Below, piece after piece: positions 16,012-17,431 of a stretch of DNA of 17,431 bases. Within the stretch, counting starts at the first letter, position 1. Every line of letters starts with the position of its first letter. Below the pieces are notes generated by a model. That model saw only the letters and a list, made by a program, of their open reading frames with translations. It did no database searches and was not told where the DNA came from. Made by a program: the position numbers and the translations under genes. The stretch is from JACQSR01 sp042577505. Its GTDB lineage: Archaea; Nanobdellota; Nanobdellia; Woesearchaeales; JACQSR01. The stretch covers positions 1 to 17,431 of the forward strand of contig JBHPEA010000030.1 in the NCBI GenBank assembly GCA_042577505.1, in the 5' to 3' direction.

Positions 16012-16623
16012 GTGAAAATGATCAAAATAGGCGTTCTTGCATCAACAAATGCAACTGATATGCAAGCCATCATCGACGCAATAGAAGATGGCTCATTAGA
16101 TGCAGAAATATCATTATTAATTGTAAACAAAGAAAATTGTGGTGCTGTTGAAAAAGCTAAAAAATACAATATACCTTACCTATATATTAATTCTAAAGAC
16201 AAATCAAGAGAAGAATTCGATAAGGAAGCTAATAAAGCCCTAAATGAACATGGTGTACAAATTATCTTTTTGATAGGTTATATGAGAATTGTAACTCCTT
16301 ATTTAGTAAACGAATGGAGGAATAAAATTCTCAATATTCATCCATCATTATTACCCAAATATGCAGGGGGTATGGATCTTGATGTGCATCAAGAAGTTCT
16401 CAATGGTGGAGAAAAAGTTACTGGAGCAACACTTCATTATGTTGAAGAAGAAGTAGATGCTGGACCTATCTTATTTCAGGAAGAAGTCCCAATAGAAGCT
16501 GGAGAAACCTCCGACTCTCTTAAAGAAAAAGTACAAAAAGTTGAGCAAGGTATTATAATTAAAGCTATCAGATACTATAGTGAAGGAAAAATAGACATCG
16601 GCGACACGAAGGTGAAAGAATGA
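16012..16623 (+). CDS. purN: Phosphoribosylglycinamide formyltransferase (folate-dependent), variant type
   Basis: Transfers a formyl group from 10-formyl-THF to GAR, the third purine step. The catalytic trio is present: from the GTG start, Asn108 and His110 in NIHPSLLPKY and Asp149 in EEEVDAGPI. The 203-residue length and the HYVEEEVDAGPILFQEEVP segment are typical. Two areas differ from the textbook E. coli form. The phosphate-binding loop GNGSN is replaced by TNATD (in VLASTNATDMQAIIDAI). The region after LLPKY reads AGGMDLDVHQEVL instead of PGLHTHRQAL. I recall a thermophile/archaeal PurN subgroup with similar changes, so this is probably a real subfamily. The start may be GTG 16012 (position fits a leaderless mRNA) or ATG 16018. 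ATGA overlap with purH. Confidence 0.9.
   Translation: MKMIKIGVLASTNATDMQAIIDAIEDGSLDAEISLLIVNKENCGAVEKAKKYNIPYLYINSKDKSREEFDKEANKALNEHGVQIIFLIGYMRIVTPYLVNEWRNKILNIHPSLLPKYAGGMDLDVHQEVLNGGEKVTGATLHYVEEEVDAGPILFQEEVPIEAGETSDSLKEKVQKVEQGIIIKAIRYYSEGKIDIGDTKVKE
16611..16615 (+). promoter_or_regulatory. Shine-Dalgarno site of purH
   Basis: GGTGA inside the last codons of purN, 4 nt before the purH ATG at 16620. It supports independent initiation in addition to ATGA coupling. Confidence 0.55.
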
Positions 16624-17431
16624 AAATCCAAAGAGCACTAATTTCGGTTTATAACAAAGAAGGAGTTGTTGAATTTGCAAAAAAACTTAGGGATTTGAAG
16701 ATTGAAATAATATCTTCTGGTGGAACCGCACGTTTATTGAAGAAGAACGACATTGAAGTTACTGAAATCTCAGAGTATACTAAATCTCCCGAAATGATGT
16801 CTGGTCGTGTTAAGACACTCCACCCAAAAATCTTTGGTGGTATTTTAGCGAGACGTGACGTTGATCAAAAAGAGATGGAAGAAAATGATATCTTGCCAAT
16901 TGATTTAGTTGTTGTTAATCTCTATCCTTTCGAAGAGACCATTCAAAAAAAGGATGTTGAATTGAAGGAAGTTATTGAAAACATTGATATTGGAGGTCCA
17001 TCACTTATTAGAGCGGCAGCAAAAAATTACAATTTCACAACTGTTGTAGTAGATCCTAAAGATTATGATTCTGTAGTTGAGTCTTTAGAAAAAAATGATG
17101 CAAGCATATCCGATGATATTAGAGCAAAACTTGCTGTAAAATCTTTCTCTCACACGGCAAGATATGATTCTTTAATTAATGAATATTTTAGAAATATCTA
17201 TACACCTGGTGAATATCCAGAAGTGCTTGACTTAACTTTTAAAAAAGTAGATGACATGAGATATGGTGAAAATCCACACCAAACTGGAGCATTGTACAGT
17301 GAACTAATGAGAAAAGAAGCCTCTGTCTGCTTTTCAAAACAACTTCACGGTAAACAATTATCTTTCAATAATATATTGGATGTTAACGAAGCATTTGAAT
17401 TAGTTAAGGATTTCAAAGAACCAACAGTCGC
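16620..17431 (+). CDS. purH: Bifunctional AICAR formyltransferase / IMP cyclohydrolase, 3' end outside window
   Basis: Frame open from the ATG at 16620 to the window edge (about 270 residues). The N-terminal IMP cyclohydrolase domain is complete, with ISVYNKEG near the start, SSGGTARLL, MMSGRVKTLHPKIFGGILARRD in overview, VVVNLYPFEETI and IDIGGPSLIRAAAKN. It closes FAICAR to IMP. The AICAR transformylase domain then begins with DMRYGENPHQTGALY and LHGKQLSFNNILD, showing that this is the full two-domain folate type and not a stand-alone cyclohydrolase. The window stops in EPTVA, just before the expected catalytic Lys-His pair (KHxxPxG-like), so transformylase activity cannot be judged here. 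Coupled to purN by ATGA. Confidence 0.93.
   Translation, partial: MKIQRALISVYNKEGVVEFAKKLRDLKIEIISSGGTARLLKKNDIEVTEISEYTKSPEMMSGRVKTLHPKIFGGILARRDVDQKEMEENDILPIDLVVVNLYPFEETIQKKDVELKEVIENIDIGGPSLIRAAAKNYNFTTVVVDPKDYDSVVESLEKNDASISDDIRAKLAVKSFSHTARYDSLINEYFRNIYTPGEYPEVLDLTFKKVDDMRYGENPHQTGALYSELMRKEASVCFSKQLHGKQLSFNNILDVNEAFELVKDFKEPTV

Overview
The window looks like archaeal chromosome, most plausibly a DPANN-type lineage (Woesearchaeota/Pacearchaeota-like). This is an inference. It rests on AT-rich DNA, BRE/TATA promoters placed for leaderless or short-leader transcripts, GGAGGTGA-type Shine-Dalgarno sites, ATGA start/stop overlaps, PurP enzymes found in archaea, and large asparagine/threonine-rich secreted proteins full of N-glycosylation sequons. 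No RNA genes, CRISPR arrays, insertion sequences or prophage genes were found.

Region 1 (about 1-8130, plus strand) encodes envelope or secreted proteins. It opens with the 3' part of a repeat protein whose GIGTSSP-type modules resemble phage tail-fibre shafts, ended by a perfect hairpin plus T-rich stretch. A secreted protein with two LamG-like lectin domains follows. It overlaps by ATGA with an 86-residue Gln-rich single-pass membrane protein, whose Shine-Dalgarno site lies inside the upstream gene. Next is a 1243-residue multidomain surface protein carrying 22 cysteines in 129 residues and a short hydrophobic C-terminus. Oligo-T tracts close the block.

Region 2 (8175-17431) is a purine and folate one-carbon locus. 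The minus-strand operon is purP, then a second purP-family gene, then guaA (single-chain GMP synthetase), with overlapping ends. It diverges from a plus-strand series: purD-fthC (5-formyl-THF cyclo-ligase), glyA-folD and purN-purH (purH cut by the window edge). Three plus-strand promoters can be proposed, before purD, before glyA, and before purN (the last overlapping the folD stop).

Functionally, GlyA and FolD make and interconvert one-carbon folates, and FthC recycles 5-formyl-THF. PurN and PurH would use 10-formyl-THF for the two formyl transfers, PurD makes GAR, PurH also closes the ring to IMP, and GuaA converts XMP to GMP. The puzzle is redundancy: the locus encodes folate-dependent PurH together with two divergent PurP-family ATP-grasp proteins, whose characterised members do the same AICAR-to-FAICAR step with formate and ATP. 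The second copy has an altered ATP-grasp loop and may do something else.

The most interesting items are the PurP pair alongside PurH, the mirrored promoter between purP and purD, and the cysteine-rich multidomain surface protein with its small partner. I see no clear evidence of an entirely new defence or mobile system.
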